Source: an uncultured Acetatifactor sp. (GTDB lineage Bacteria > Bacillota > Clostridia > Lachnospirales > Lachnospiraceae). Taken from it: a DNA stretch of 64,000 nt. The notes under the pieces are model-generated. The model was not told where the DNA came from. It saw nothing but the letters and a program-made list of their open reading frames with translations, and searched no databases. Location of the stretch: positions 124,001-188,000 of the forward strand of contig CAJUAB010000001.1 in the NCBI GenBank assembly GCA_910583845.1, read 5' to 3'. A program made the position numbers and the translations under genes. Below are positions 32,886 to 41,967 of this stretch, piece by piece (positions within the stretch are counted from its first letter, which is position 1; each line of letters starts with the position of its first letter).

Positions 32886-34523
32886 TCACTCTGTGTAGTA
32901 CACTGTGCTCATATCCTGCACATACACCGGGTAAAATTTGTAACCGGCCAGCCTGGGGTCCATGGCTATGGTGATGGGGGGCACCTGGATAAAGGCGCTG
33001 CCCGCCTCGTCGCACAGGATCTTCTGTACCTGCTTGTAGAGTTCCGCCTTTTCAGCCGGGTCCAGAGCCGCAGCCGCCGCCTGATAGGCCTCGTCGTAAG
33101 CCGCGCTGGCAAAATTCACAAAATTCTTTTTGGACTCTGTCTGAAAGCGGTTAGTGAGATACCCGGGGGTCATGTCACTGGTGATGCCGGATATGGTAGA
33201 CTGATAATTCCTGTCCGTATAGCAGTCACTGAGCCAGCTGCTCCACTCCACCGGGTTGATGGTGGCATGAATGCCCGCCGCCTTGAGCTGCTCCGCCACC
33301 ACCTCAGCAGTCTGCATATGATACTCATAATTGGATGGCACTGTGATCTCCAGATCAAATCCGTCCGGATAACCCGCGTCAGTCATGAGCTCCTGCGCCT
33401 TCTGGATATTGGCTCCTGTGCCATAGGTATCCGTCAGATCCACATAATAGGTGTGCAGTGTGGGCAGCATAGCCGAACTGACCAGCGTCGCGCCGCCTCC
33501 CGCCACAAACTCGTTGACCATGTCAAGATCCAGCGCATAGCAGATGGCCTGCCGGATGCGGACATCATTCAGGGGCTCCGCCGCATTGTTCAGAAACAGG
33601 GCCTGCACCACATCGGAGGGCGCGGACAGAATCTGGAAGCTGTCCTTAAGCTCCCCTGCCTGACTGTCCGTCAGATAGGGATAAATCTGGATGGAGCCGC
33701 CCTTTATCTCCAGCAGTGCCGTGTCGGGGCTGTTGACAATCTTAAAGTTCACCTCGTCCAGATAGGGCAGTCCCTCCTGCCAGTAATCCGGGTTCTTGGC
33801 CACTACAATTCCCTCCTGGGGCTTGTAGGACACATAAGAAAACGGTCCTGTCCCGATGGGTGTCCCGCTCTCCTCCTCCCCGCTTCCCGCAGGGATGATG
33901 GCTGCCACAAAACTGTAAATCAGTTCCGTGTTGGCACTGCCCACTGTGACCTGAACCGTCTTTTCATCCAAAATCTCCACACTTGTGAGAACGCTCAGTG
34001 AAGAAATCAGCGGCGTACCGTCCAGCAGCCCGCTGGCCCGCTCCAGGGAGTATTTTACATCCTCCGCCGTCACTGTGTTGCCATTGTGGAACTTCACGCC
34101 CTCTCTGAGCGTAAAGGTATATACCAGTCCGTCCTCGGAGATGGTATAATCACTGGCAAGCGCTTTCATCAAGTCGCCGTTCTCATCCGGCTTTACCAAG
34201 CCTTCAAAGATGTTAAATAGGATTTCTTTAGTTCCTGCCGCAGTTGCCTTATGAGGGTCAAGACTATCAACATCCTGTTGTATTCCTACAACAATGGAGC
34301 CGCCATAGACAGGGGTGCCCGTCTGGGACTGCCCGGACTCCTGCATATCGTCCGTCTGGGACTGAGCCGGAGTACTGTCTCCCGAAGATTCATTTGTACC
34401 TTCCGTCTGGGACTCCACAGAGGAATTATCCCCCGAAGAACCTTCCGTGCCACCTGCGCATCCGCCCAGTGCAGCCGTCGTCAAAAGTGCCATAATCAAT
34501 AAAACGCTGATCCGTTTTTTCAT
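32886..34523 (-). CDS. peptide ABC transporter substrate-binding lipoprotein
   Basis: A 545-residue extracellular solute-binding protein (SBP_bac_5/DppA-OppA type). The lipobox is LGGC with the acylated Cys at about residue 21, followed by a ~45-residue Ser/Thr/Gln/Glu-rich linker. The binding protein begins 'GGSIVVGIQQDVDSLDPHKA' and includes 'YTFTLREGVKFHNGNTVTAEDVKYSLERA' in pieces (family signature) and 'RQAICYALDLDM'. AGAGGAGAGG precedes the ATG. It is first in the operon and delivers peptides to the DppB/C permeases; which peptides is not readable. Confidence 0.9.
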   Translation of the reverse strand: MKKRISVLLIMALLTTAALGGCAGGTEGSSGDNSSVESQTEGTNESSGDSTPAQSQTDDMQESGQSQTGTPVYGGSIVVGIQQDVDSLDPHKATAAGTKEILFNIFEGLVKPDENGDLMKALASDYTISEDGLVYTFTLREGVKFHNGNTVTAEDVKYSLERASGLLDGTPLISSLSVLTSVEILDEKTVQVTVGSANTELIYSFVAAIIPAGSGEEESGTPIGTGPFSYVSYKPQEGIVVAKNPDYWQEGLPYLDEVNFKIVNSPDTALLEIKGGSIQIYPYLTDSQAGELKDSFQILSAPSDVVQALFLNNAAEPLNDVRIRQAICYALDLDMVNEFVAGGGATLVSSAMLPTLHTYYVDLTDTYGTGANIQKAQELMTDAGYPDGFDLEITVPSNYEYHMQTAEVVAEQLKAAGIHATINPVEWSSWLSDCYTDRNYQSTISGITSDMTPGYLTNRFQTESKKNFVNFASAAYDEAYQAAAAALDPAEKAELYKQVQKILCDEAGSAFIQVPPITIAMDPRLAGYKFYPVYVQDMSTVYYTE

Positions 34524-34579
34524 GATATGTTCCTCTCCTCTTCGATCAATAAACCTCTCACTATTCTATTGTCCCCTAC

Positions 34580-34607
34580 ATTGTAACACAGATATTCTGC
34601 ATTGCAA
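34580..34607 (-). promoter_or_regulatory. promoter of the oligopeptide transporter operon
   Basis: On the minus strand TTGCAA (34602-34607), 16 bases, TACAAT (rc of 34580-34585), about 57 bases before the start codon of the binding protein. Confidence 0.6.
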
Positions 34608-34679
34608 GTTTTTTTTCCCATACATAATGTGCCATACACACTTTCCCTGCCTCTGTCCGGTACGTGTATGACAAGTTTT

Positions 34680-35127
34680 CTATAGATCCGAATACCTCTC
34701 TTCCTTATTCTTTTCAAATATATGCAGAGTACCATTATATTGATTTGCCAGATCTTTTTTCATCCTTTTTACGATTGGATCATTATACAGACTTTTTTCC
34801 TCGCAGACTGCCTGCGGTCTGGAATTTTTATATGCCGCTATTTTTTGCGGTGCAATTCTGAGTTGCTTTTTGACAATCACTTCTTCCCCTTTGGACGCGA
34901 CACGATTTTCAACCATGGCCGACTGAATCAACAGATTAGCCGAAGACAAAATATATGGACTGTGTGTTGTTACAGAAAAACAACACTTTTCCCACAGTGC
35001 TTTTCCCTGACGCCTGTGGCCCGATCATCAGATTTATATTCTTATCCGCATCTATATTTAAATGATTTATTGCTCCAAAATTTCTTATCTCCAAGAACGC
35101 ATGCCTCTCATCACACCTTTCGTTCAC
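34680..35127 (-). pseudogene. AAA/OLD-like ATPase remnant
   Basis: The first 50 codons from 35127 encode 'FLEIRNFGAINHLNIDADK' and Walker A 'MIGPQASGKSTVGKVLFF', the start of a SMC/OLD-type AAA ATPase. The frame then stops, and a second frame (34680-34949) carries a Lys/Glu-rich piece ending 'LHIFEKNKEERYSDL' that may be a middle fragment. Walker B and the rest are missing. The gene is a remnant of a defence- or mobile-element-type ATPase. Confidence 0.6.
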
Positions 35128-35141
35128 ACACTGAATATCTG

Positions 35142-35705
35142 TTAAGAGCTTGTCCCTACAGCAGGAGGACTCTCTCCCGCAAACGCTTCAAGCTGTGCCA
35201 CCGCCTCGCCGGAAGTCATCAGGTCCCCGGCAATGCTGACCTTACCGTACTTTCTCGCGTGCAGAAACAGAATATCCGGCTCATCCTCCACATGGTAAGC
35301 CAAAATCTCCCTGAAATTCTGCTCATTGGTGTTACTCACCACAATGAATTTCTTGGGGATGCGGCAGTACGCCTCCACCCGCTTGGGATACCCCTGAAAG
35401 AAGCACTGGCTGCGCTCATTAAAAATAAAAAAATTCGCGCAGGGGTAATCGCAATAGTTTGGTATAATATAGTATGTCTGCGCACTGCCAAGAATCGCTT
35501 CATACAATTCATATTCACGGTCCTCCATAAAGGGACACCGACCGCCGCGGCTGAAGCACTCATAGACACAGTCTCCGCAGGGATGTATGGAAAAATCCGC
35601 GAAATCATACAGTTTTGCGTCCCCATACAGGGATTGCAGATGCGCGGCAATCTGTCCACAATTGCCGTTTTTTCTGGAACTGAATGAAACAATACAGACG
35701 CTCAT
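35142..35705 (-). CDS. flavodoxin-like / NADPH-dependent FMN reductase family protein
   Basis: A 187-residue cytosolic protein. 'VCIVSFSSRKNGNCGQIAAH' is the FMN phosphate-binding loop of the flavodoxin-like fold. A cysteine-rich segment 'HPCGDCVYECFSRGGRCP' resembles family members that use or bind a metal or cysteine redox pair. The ATG at 35705 follows GGAGAATG; an in-frame upstream ATG is less likely. Electron partner and substrate are unknown. It lies 49 bases downstream of the histidine phosphatase gene. Confidence 0.7.
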   Translation of the reverse strand: MSVCIVSFSSRKNGNCGQIAAHLQSLYGDAKLYDFADFSIHPCGDCVYECFSRGGRCPFMEDREYELYEAILGSAQTYYIIPNYCDYPCANFFIFNERSQCFFQGYPKRVEAYCRIPKKFIVVSNTNEQNFREILAYHVEDEPDILFLHARKYGKVSIAGDLMTSGEAVAQLEAFAGESPPAVGTSS

Positions 35706-35754
35706 AACGCATTCTCCTGATTCTATCACCGCGCAGCTTCCATGTCCTTCTATG

Positions 35755-36393
35755 TCATGTGTAATTATGGCTGCGGGCCTCATCATAATAAATCACATTC
35801 TCTCGCTCTATGGTGATCCGGCCCCCCTCCACATTCAGGACTGTCACGCCGCAGTTCTTGTGGACGCCCCCGTTCCAGAAGTCCTTCTTGTCCGTGATGG
35901 TGAGGCTGCTGAGCATTCCCTTGACCGCCGCGCCATGGCTGGAGAGGAGAATGGTCTTATCCGCATTGTCCGGATCAAAGGCCACCTCGCGCAGAAATTC
36001 GGTGGTTCTGCCGCACAACTGTTCGATACTCTCCGCCCCCTGAGGCGGCACATAATTGCCCGGGTCCACAAAGAAATTCCGGAAAGCCGGGTCCGGAATG
36101 GTATAATTGTCCCGTCCGCAGCAATACCCCTCATATATGCCAAAGCAGATCTCCCTGATTCTGGGTTCTTCAATCAGGGGAATCTCCCTGTCTCCCCGGA
36201 TGATTTCCGCTGTCTGTCTGGCCCGCCGCAAGGGACTGGTATAAATTACATCAAAAGGCACATCCCGCAGGCCCCGCGCCGTCTCCCTGGCCAGTTCAAT
36301 ACCGTTTTCGTTAAGGGGAATATCCATGGCGCCCTGTAACCGCTGCTCCAGATTCCAGTCCGTCTCCCCATGCCTGATCAGATAAATTTTCAT
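35755..36393 (-). CDS. histidine phosphatase (phosphoglycerate mutase-like) family protein
   Basis: A 212-residue phosphatase with the catalytic 'IYLIRHGETDWNLEQRLQG' motif (RHG with nucleophile His9) and the second-half 'ILLSSHGAAVKGML' containing the other active-site His. 'YTSPLRRARQTAEII' is conserved in the family. Possible substrates include phosphosugars and adenosylcobalamin intermediates, but context gives no clue. TGAGGAG lies before the ATG. Its leader contains three 65-bp tandem repeats. Confidence 0.87.
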   Translation of the reverse strand: MKIYLIRHGETDWNLEQRLQGAMDIPLNENGIELARETARGLRDVPFDVIYTSPLRRARQTAEIIRGDREIPLIEEPRIREICFGIYEGYCCGRDNYTIPDPAFRNFFVDPGNYVPPQGAESIEQLCGRTTEFLREVAFDPDNADKTILLSSHGAAVKGMLSSLTITDKKDFWNGGVHKNCGVTVLNVEGGRITIERENVIYYDEARSHNYT

Positions 36394-36493
36394 AAAATGC
36401 GATTCTCCTCAACCGTTCTCCGGACGGTAAACCAGACGCCCGTTTTCCATCATGCAAAGCCAGATGCATATTGCAGCTTTACCATGCGCATAT

Positions 36494-36682
36494 GCATGGT
36501 ATGGATGGCCATCCGGCCTCTCCCTGCCTTGAATAAGGTCATTTTGTCACGCGTACACGCATGCTATAGATGGCCATCCGGCCTCTCTCTACCTTGAATA
36601 AGGTCATTTTGTCACGCGTATACGCATGCTATGGATGGCCATCCGGCCTCTCCCTGCCTCTTAAATAAGGTCATTATATCAT
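36494..36682 (-). repeat. 65-bp tandem repeat, about three copies
   Basis: Units start at 36494, 36559 and 36624, giving an exact 65-bp period. Each contains GGATGGCCATCC-like palindromes and GCATGCTAT. On the minus strand each unit encodes a mini-ORF beginning MTLFK; the second copy's TGA overlaps the third copy's ATG. An extended -10 (TGATATAAT, rc of 36673-36681) lies at the upstream edge, so the array is probably the leader of the histidine phosphatase transcript. No other gene is supported in 36394-36850. Confidence 0.75.
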
Positions 36683-36853
36683 ACTCTCCTTCAAATATCA
36701 TCCACAATATACGCTGATTTCACTCAGGGCCCTTGGGGGATGTCCCTTTACTTCAAAACCGCCTGTATTCCCCACAGAGAGAATCCTCTCTTTATCTCTC
36801 CTTTCGGAAAAATGTTGCAGATTCTTCTCCCGAATCCGGCTCTCAAAATATCC

Positions 36854-36882
36854 TTTACTCTTATTCTGCCATTTGCTATAAT
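36854..36882 (+). promoter_or_regulatory. promoter of the acyltransferase gene
   Basis: TTTACT (36854-36859), 17 bases, TATAAT (36877-36882). The leader to 37030 is about 140 bases; its reading frame is open but lacks an ATG with a ribosome site before 37030. Confidence 0.5.
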
Positions 36883-37029
36883 TGTAAAGACAATTTAGGT
36901 CAATTGGGCGTTTTTTCGTCGGACGCACGGACCGCAGCGGGCCTGATACCGGCGCTTCCGGAACTTGCCAAAAGAGGAGCGGCTTCCGAAGAGACCCTGT
37001 GCAGATCCGCAATCCGGATAGAGGTAACT

Positions 37030-38271
37030 ATGTTAAAAAATAAAGAGGGCGATATGACGCCCTACAATATGAGCAGAAAACCGGTAAAACAGAATCCGCT
37101 GTTACTCCCGGTCATCTGGGGCGGTTCCTGGCTCATGACCAGGCCGCTTCACTTAAAAATCGAGAAAAAGAACATGACCGGGCTTAAGCCGCCCTACCTG
37201 GTCCTCTCCACCCATCAGGGATTTTCCGACTACTATATAGCCCCTCTGGCCATGTTTCCCCACCGGGCCGCGTATGTATCCGACATGGAGGGTTTTGCGG
37301 CCTTTGGCGACTGGCTGTACCGGAATCTGGGCTGTATCCCCAAGAGACGATACGTTTCCGATATTTCCGTAGTACGAAATATGCGGCATGCCCTCGCGAA
37401 CAGACAATCCGTAGTAGTCTTCCCCGAATCCCGGCACTCCAATGCGGGCATCACCGCCAGGCTTCCCCAAAATCTGGGTAAACTTGTCAGGATCATGGGC
37501 GCGCCTCTGGTAGTTCTCTCCGTAAACGGCAGCTATCTGGCAAACCCCTTCTGGGATGAGGAGCATACAAGGAAGGTTCCCCTCCGGGCTTCCATGGAAT
37601 GCATCTTCACGGCAGAGGAAGTCCGGAAACACACTCCGGAAGAAATACAGCTGCGGATCGAACAGCGCCTCGCCTATGATGAATACCGCTATCAGCAGGA
37701 AAACGGGATACTTATCACCGATGGAAAACGCGCCCGGGGATTGCACAAAGTGCTGTACCGATGCAAATCCTGCAAAGCCAAATACCATATGGAGAGCGGT
37801 GATACCACCCTGCGCTGCAAAAAATGCGGGGCGCAGTGGGAACTGTCCCAAGACGGATGGCTGATAAATGCCGATGGGAAAACCCATATTCCCGCATGGT
37901 ATGCATGGGAGCGGGCCATGACGCCGGACGAAATCGGACCGCAGAAATTTCAGGTCGCCGTGGAAGCCCTGCCGAATCATAAGGGATTTGTACCCCTTGG
38001 ACAGGGAATCCTGCAATTGGATTTGGACAGATTTACCCTGCGGATCGGGGGACGGACGCTGGAATTTCCCCATAAAATAAGGGAATCCGTCCAGACGGAA
38101 TATAATTACCGCGGGAAGGGAATGTGTATCGTACTCTCCACCTGGGATTGCTCCTACTATATTTATTCCGACGATATCCGTTTCCAGCCCACGGAACTGC
38201 AATTTATCGGAGAATATCTTTACTCCGTTGCCAGAACCCCCAAAACGCCGGTTCGTTCAAGCCCGCCCTGA
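37030..38271 (+). CDS. lysophospholipid acyltransferase-like protein with zinc ribbon
   Basis: A 413-residue protein. Residues about 20-220 form a PlsC-type acyltransferase: 'LSTHQGFSDYY' provides the HxxxxD catalytic motif and 'VVFPESRHSN' the glycerophosphate-binding block. Residues about 246-277 form a zinc ribbon with two CxxC pairs ('YRCKSCKAKYH', 'LRCKKCGAQW'). A ~120-residue C-terminal domain follows that I do not recognise. The fusion is unusual for 1-acylglycerol-3-phosphate acyltransferases. The ATG at 37030 has AGAGGT five bases upstream; ATG at 37054 is an alternative. Confidence 0.78.
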   Translation: MLKNKEGDMTPYNMSRKPVKQNPLLLPVIWGGSWLMTRPLHLKIEKKNMTGLKPPYLVLSTHQGFSDYYIAPLAMFPHRAAYVSDMEGFAAFGDWLYRNLGCIPKRRYVSDISVVRNMRHALANRQSVVVFPESRHSNAGITARLPQNLGKLVRIMGAPLVVLSVNGSYLANPFWDEEHTRKVPLRASMECIFTAEEVRKHTPEEIQLRIEQRLAYDEYRYQQENGILITDGKRARGLHKVLYRCKSCKAKYHMESGDTTLRCKKCGAQWELSQDGWLINADGKTHIPAWYAWERAMTPDEIGPQKFQVAVEALPNHKGFVPLGQGILQLDLDRFTLRIGGRTLEFPHKIRESVQTEYNYRGKGMCIVLSTWDCSYYIYSDDIRFQPTELQFIGEYLYSVARTPKTPVRSSPP

Positions 38272-38290
38272 TGCTCACGGCTATGCCGCA

Positions 38291-38382
38291 ACGTGTCTGA
38301 AAAAGACTTTCCGTCAGAGGTATATCACAAATCTCACGCAGAGCGGGGGGCAAACGGCGGAAGTGATTTTTCAGACATGCTC
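38291..38382. repeat. compact member of the MITE-like repeat family
   Basis: ACGTGTCTGAAAAA at the left and TTTTTCAGACATGCTC at the right are inverted ends around about 60 bp. Internal blocks (TTCCGTCAGAGGTATATCAC and CGGAAGTGATTTT) match the interior of the 23446-23627 element in reverse order. It lies between convergent genes and contributes the AraC gene's last codons and stop. Confidence 0.55.
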
Positions 38383-39258
38383 TACGCCCCGTGCCCCGGA
38401 TTCCCCATGTTTATAGCGGTAGGGGGTCATTTTTTTCAGTTTTCTGAAACTCTGTATATAATAACTGGGTGTGGAAAAACCGCATTCCAGAGCGATATCC
38501 GTCACGGAAAGTTCCGTGGTTTCCAGCAGAATACAGGATTGGTTGATCCGGTATTCCATGAGATAGCCCGCGAAACTTTTCATGAGATGCCTGGCGAAAA
38601 AACTGCTGAAATAATTTTCCGAAATTCCCACCGCCCTGGCGATCTCAGGTATGGAGATCTTCTCCCGGTAATGATTCTGTATGTACAGCAGAATCTCCTT
38701 GCACACATCGTTCTGCCGGTTGGCATGATACTCGATGAAGCAATCCTGTTGTCCCAGAATACAGATCATCTCCAGCAGTCCCGCCTTGGTCAGAATCTCA
38801 TAACCCACGGGACGGTTGCGGTTCCACGCAATGACGGCATCCACCCGGTCCCGTATCCCCCCGGCCAAAGCCCCTCTGAGCACCGTGGGAAATCCCATCT
38901 GATTCTCCAGAAGGGGCCGGAGAATCTTTACCTGGGCCAGATCCTCCTGCTCAAACAGCAGGGCTTTCATGGGGAACACATAGGCATAGTACATAGTATC
39001 CCGCGTCATCCCCTTCATCTGATGCATCTGCCCCGGATTGACAAAAGCGATATCGCCGGGATACAGCTGTTGCTGCGTCCCGTCCACAGACAGATTCAGG
39101 CCCCCTCTTTCCACCCGCAGAAGTTCTACTTCCTCCTGCCAGTGGCAATCCACACAGATCAGCGATCCCTCCGATCTCATTTCATACAACTCAAAGGGAA
39201 AATCCACATTTCCCCGCAGGCGAGTCTCCCGAAAATCTCCATGTGTCCCTTTCACCAT
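38371..39258 (-). CDS. AraC family transcriptional regulator (cupin-HTH)
   Basis: A 295-residue regulator with an N-terminal cupin sensor ('LRGNVDFPFELYEM', 'HWQEEVELLRVERGG', 'PGDIAFVNPGQMHQM') and a C-terminal double helix-turn-helix ('ISIPEIARAVGISENYFSSF', 'ELSVTDIALECGFSTPSYYI'). The ATG at 39258 with AAGGAG ten bases upstream is chosen; an ATG at 39345 is possible but would add a low-complexity tail. It is divergent from and adjacent to the GH31 gene, which it probably activates in response to a sugar. Its last residues come from a dispersed repeat. Confidence 0.85.
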   Translation of the reverse strand: MVKGTHGDFRETRLRGNVDFPFELYEMRSEGSLICVDCHWQEEVELLRVERGGLNLSVDGTQQQLYPGDIAFVNPGQMHQMKGMTRDTMYYAYVFPMKALLFEQEDLAQVKILRPLLENQMGFPTVLRGALAGGIRDRVDAVIAWNRNRPVGYEILTKAGLLEMICILGQQDCFIEYHANRQNDVCKEILLYIQNHYREKISIPEIARAVGISENYFSSFFARHLMKSFAGYLMEYRINQSCILLETTELSVTDIALECGFSTPSYYIQSFRKLKKMTPYRYKHGESGARGVEHV

Positions 39259-39501
39259 AGGTCTCTTGCTCCTTATGCCGCAGCCTGCTTCAGATATGCC
39301 CGCCCCGGCCTGCATGATCCGCCGTACGGTCCATCTCTCCCTCATGTTTCCAACGCATCTAAGAATTTTGATATTTTTGCGGGCAATATTGATAGCTATT
39401 TTTCTGATTTTAACATTATACTTACATAAATACAAGAAAAATTGCAGAACCATAAAACCAATTGGCCCTTCAGCGGCAAATCCATTCAGGAGGAAAAAAA
39501 T

Positions 39502-41871
39502 ATGCTGCAAAAACACTTAATCGCCACCACAGCCCCCATGGCAAATGCAAAAAATATCATCGTCCATGGAAACCGGCGGATCACGGTGCTGACCCCACAG
39601 CTTTTCAGAATCGAAACAGCTGAAAACGGCGTGTTCTGCGACCAGGCCACTCAGGCCGTATGGTTCCGGGATACGCCCCCGGTAAACTACCAGCTCACCC
39701 TTAAGTCCGATGTGGTGACCGTCGCCACAGAGAAAGGTACCCTATATTTAAAGGAGGAAATCCACGACAGCCTGTTTGTCTTCCCCGATGGAAAAAAAGC
39801 GGCGCTGTCCGGTGAGGGCAATCTGCTGGGCACCTACCGCACACTGGACTGCTGTGACGGCGATCTGCTGATCTCCTATGACACCGACCAGCGAGACAAC
39901 CGCCCCATCCGGCTGGAGGACGGCGTAGTGTCCAGAACCGGCGTGGCCCTCTATGATGACAGCCGTTCCCTGCTCCTTGGCGGCGACGGCATGGTCATGT
40001 CCCGGGAAAATCCGGAGCAGGATCTTTATGTATTCGCCTACGGGCAGGATTACCGAGGCGCAGTAAAGGCCCTGTATATGCTGTGCGGCGCTCCCGCTCC
40101 GCTGCCCAGATACGCCCTGGGAAACTGGTGGAGCAGATACCATGCCTACACCGCCTGGGAATATCTGGAGCTGATGGAACATTTTGAGGAAGATCAGATT
40201 CCCTTCACCGTGGCCACTATAGACATGGACTGGCATCCCAGCGAAAATCTTCCCCAGGGGGTGGACGGCTGGACAGGCTACAGCTGGAATCGGGAACTTT
40301 TTCCGGACTACCGGGATTTTCTGAGACAATTGAAACAGAAGGACCTGCATGTAACCCTGAATCTGCACCCTGCGCGGGGTGTGCAGTATATCGAGGACCA
40401 GTACGAGGAAATGGCACAGCGCATGGGGATTGATCCGGCCACCAGGCGTGCCGTGGCTTTTGATTTCACCGATGAAAACTTTATAAATGCCTACTTTTCC
40501 CTGCTGCATAAGCCTTATGAAAAAGACGGCGTGGACTTCTGGTGGATCGACTGGCAGCAGGGAACCGACTCCGCCTTGGAGGGATACGACCCGCTGTGGG
40601 GACTGAACCACTACCACTCCCTGGACATTGCCAGGGACGGAGAGCAGCTGATCCTGTCCCGCTACGCAGGCATCGGTTCCCACCGCTACCCCGTAGGATT
40701 TTCGGGAGATACTCTGGTGACATGGAAGACGCTGCGCTATCTGCCCTATTTCACCGCCACCGCCAGCAATGCAGGATACACATGGTGGAGCCATGATATC
40801 GGTGGTCATATGAATGGCATCAAGGATGACGAGCTGTTTGTGCGCTTTGTACAGTTCGGTGTGTTCAGTCCGGTAAACCGCCTGCACAGCACCAAAAACA
40901 ACACCTTTTCCAAAATGCCCGACTGCTATAAAAACGGCACCGGGGAAATCGTCAAACGATTTCTGCGCCTGCGCCATCAGATGATCCCTTTCCTGTACTC
41001 CGCCGTGTGTGAAAACACGGAGCAGGGACTGGCCCTGATTGAGCCCATGTATTACGCATATCCCCGCCGGGATGAGGCCTACAACTGCCCCAGACAATAT
41101 CTTTTTGGCCGGGAACTGATCGTGGCTCCCATCACGGAAAAGAGCCAGACCTGCGGTATGTCTTCCGTGGATGTATGGCTGCCGGAGGGCATGTGGACGG
41201 ATATTTTTACCGGTCATACGTATATGGGCGGAGGCTGGCGCAAAATGACCAGATTCATGGATTCTCTTCCCGTGCTGGCCAGGCAGGGCGGTTTCCTGGT
41301 GCTGGACGGCGCGCCCAAAGGCAACTCCACAGAACTTCCCCACTCTCTCCGGGTACTCTGCCACAGCGGAGACGGCGAATATTCTCTGTATGAGGACGGA
41401 GAAGCAAACGGCCAAAGGGCCCGGGCAGTCACGCGTTTTCAGTCCGTATCCGGACAGGACGGCTCTCTGATCCTCCGGCTTCACGCCGAAGATCCCCGGC
41501 ATCTTCTGCCCGCAAGATCCTGTGTGCTGGAACTTCGCAACGTGGAAGACGGAACCGTTACCGTGCTGGAAAACGGAAAAGAAAGAGATTGCCGGGTCAG
41601 CCACCGAGACGGATATACCCGGGTACACTTGGAGATGTGCAAGGCCAATGTGCCCTATGAGATCCGGGTTCAGGAACAGGCGTCCCCCCTGTCCCGCAGA
41701 AATGCGCGGCTGCAGCGAAACATCTCCCTGCTGGAGTGGGACAACGGAGAAAAAGCCGCTCTGGCCGACGCTCTTTGTCAGGAAGAGGATCAGGCGCAAT
41801 GTGTGACAATTCTGCAAAACGCCTCCCTCCCCGGCGTCTTCAAGGACTTCCTGATGGAGAGCCTGATCTGA
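39502..41871 (+). CDS. glycoside hydrolase family 31 (alpha-glucosidase/xylosidase type)
   Basis: A 789-residue cytosolic enzyme. An N-terminal beta-sandwich leads into a (beta/alpha)8 barrel with nucleophile Asp350 in 'DFWWIDWQQGTD', acid/base Asp403 in 'PVGFSGDTLV' and 'SHDIGGHMNG' at 431-440, the hallmark GH31 motifs. C-terminal beta domains follow. There is no signal peptide, so it acts on imported oligosaccharides. Exact specificity (glucose, xylose, sulfoquinovose or galactose) cannot be read. AGGAGG precedes the ATG. The divergent AraC gene is the likely regulator. Confidence 0.9.
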   Translation: MLQKHLIATTAPMANAKNIIVHGNRRITVLTPQLFRIETAENGVFCDQATQAVWFRDTPPVNYQLTLKSDVVTVATEKGTLYLKEEIHDSLFVFPDGKKAALSGEGNLLGTYRTLDCCDGDLLISYDTDQRDNRPIRLEDGVVSRTGVALYDDSRSLLLGGDGMVMSRENPEQDLYVFAYGQDYRGAVKALYMLCGAPAPLPRYALGNWWSRYHAYTAWEYLELMEHFEEDQIPFTVATIDMDWHPSENLPQGVDGWTGYSWNRELFPDYRDFLRQLKQKDLHVTLNLHPARGVQYIEDQYEEMAQRMGIDPATRRAVAFDFTDENFINAYFSLLHKPYEKDGVDFWWIDWQQGTDSALEGYDPLWGLNHYHSLDIARDGEQLILSRYAGIGSHRYPVGFSGDTLVTWKTLRYLPYFTATASNAGYTWWSHDIGGHMNGIKDDELFVRFVQFGVFSPVNRLHSTKNNTFSKMPDCYKNGTGEIVKRFLRLRHQMIPFLYSAVCENTEQGLALIEPMYYAYPRRDEAYNCPRQYLFGRELIVAPITEKSQTCGMSSVDVWLPEGMWTDIFTGHTYMGGGWRKMTRFMDSLPVLARQGGFLVLDGAPKGNSTELPHSLRVLCHSGDGEYSLYEDGEANGQRARAVTRFQSVSGQDGSLILRLHAEDPRHLLPARSCVLELRNVEDGTVTVLENGKERDCRVSHRDGYTRVHLEMCKANVPYEIRVQEQASPLSRRNARLQRNISLLEWDNGEKAALADALCQEEDQAQCVTILQNASLPGVFKDFLMESLI

Positions 41872-41929
41872 GAAGACAGATTCCCTTGTGAAACGCTCTC
41901 CGCAAGTAACAGGTACGGACAATATCCGC

Positions 41930-41961
41930 AAGAAGGGGCTGCCCCGGCGCAGCCCCTTCTT
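41930..41961. terminator. bidirectional intrinsic terminator
   Basis: AAGAAGGGGCTGC (41930-41942) and GCAGCCCCTTCTT (41949-41961) form a perfect 13-bp stem with a 6-base loop between convergent genes. Confidence 0.8.
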
Positions 41962-41967
41962 CTATGC

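Noticed and set aside
39748..41931. 727-residue open frame on the minus strand
   Set aside because: It is the antisense shadow of the GH31 gene, whose protein has all family motifs; the antisense translation resembles nothing.
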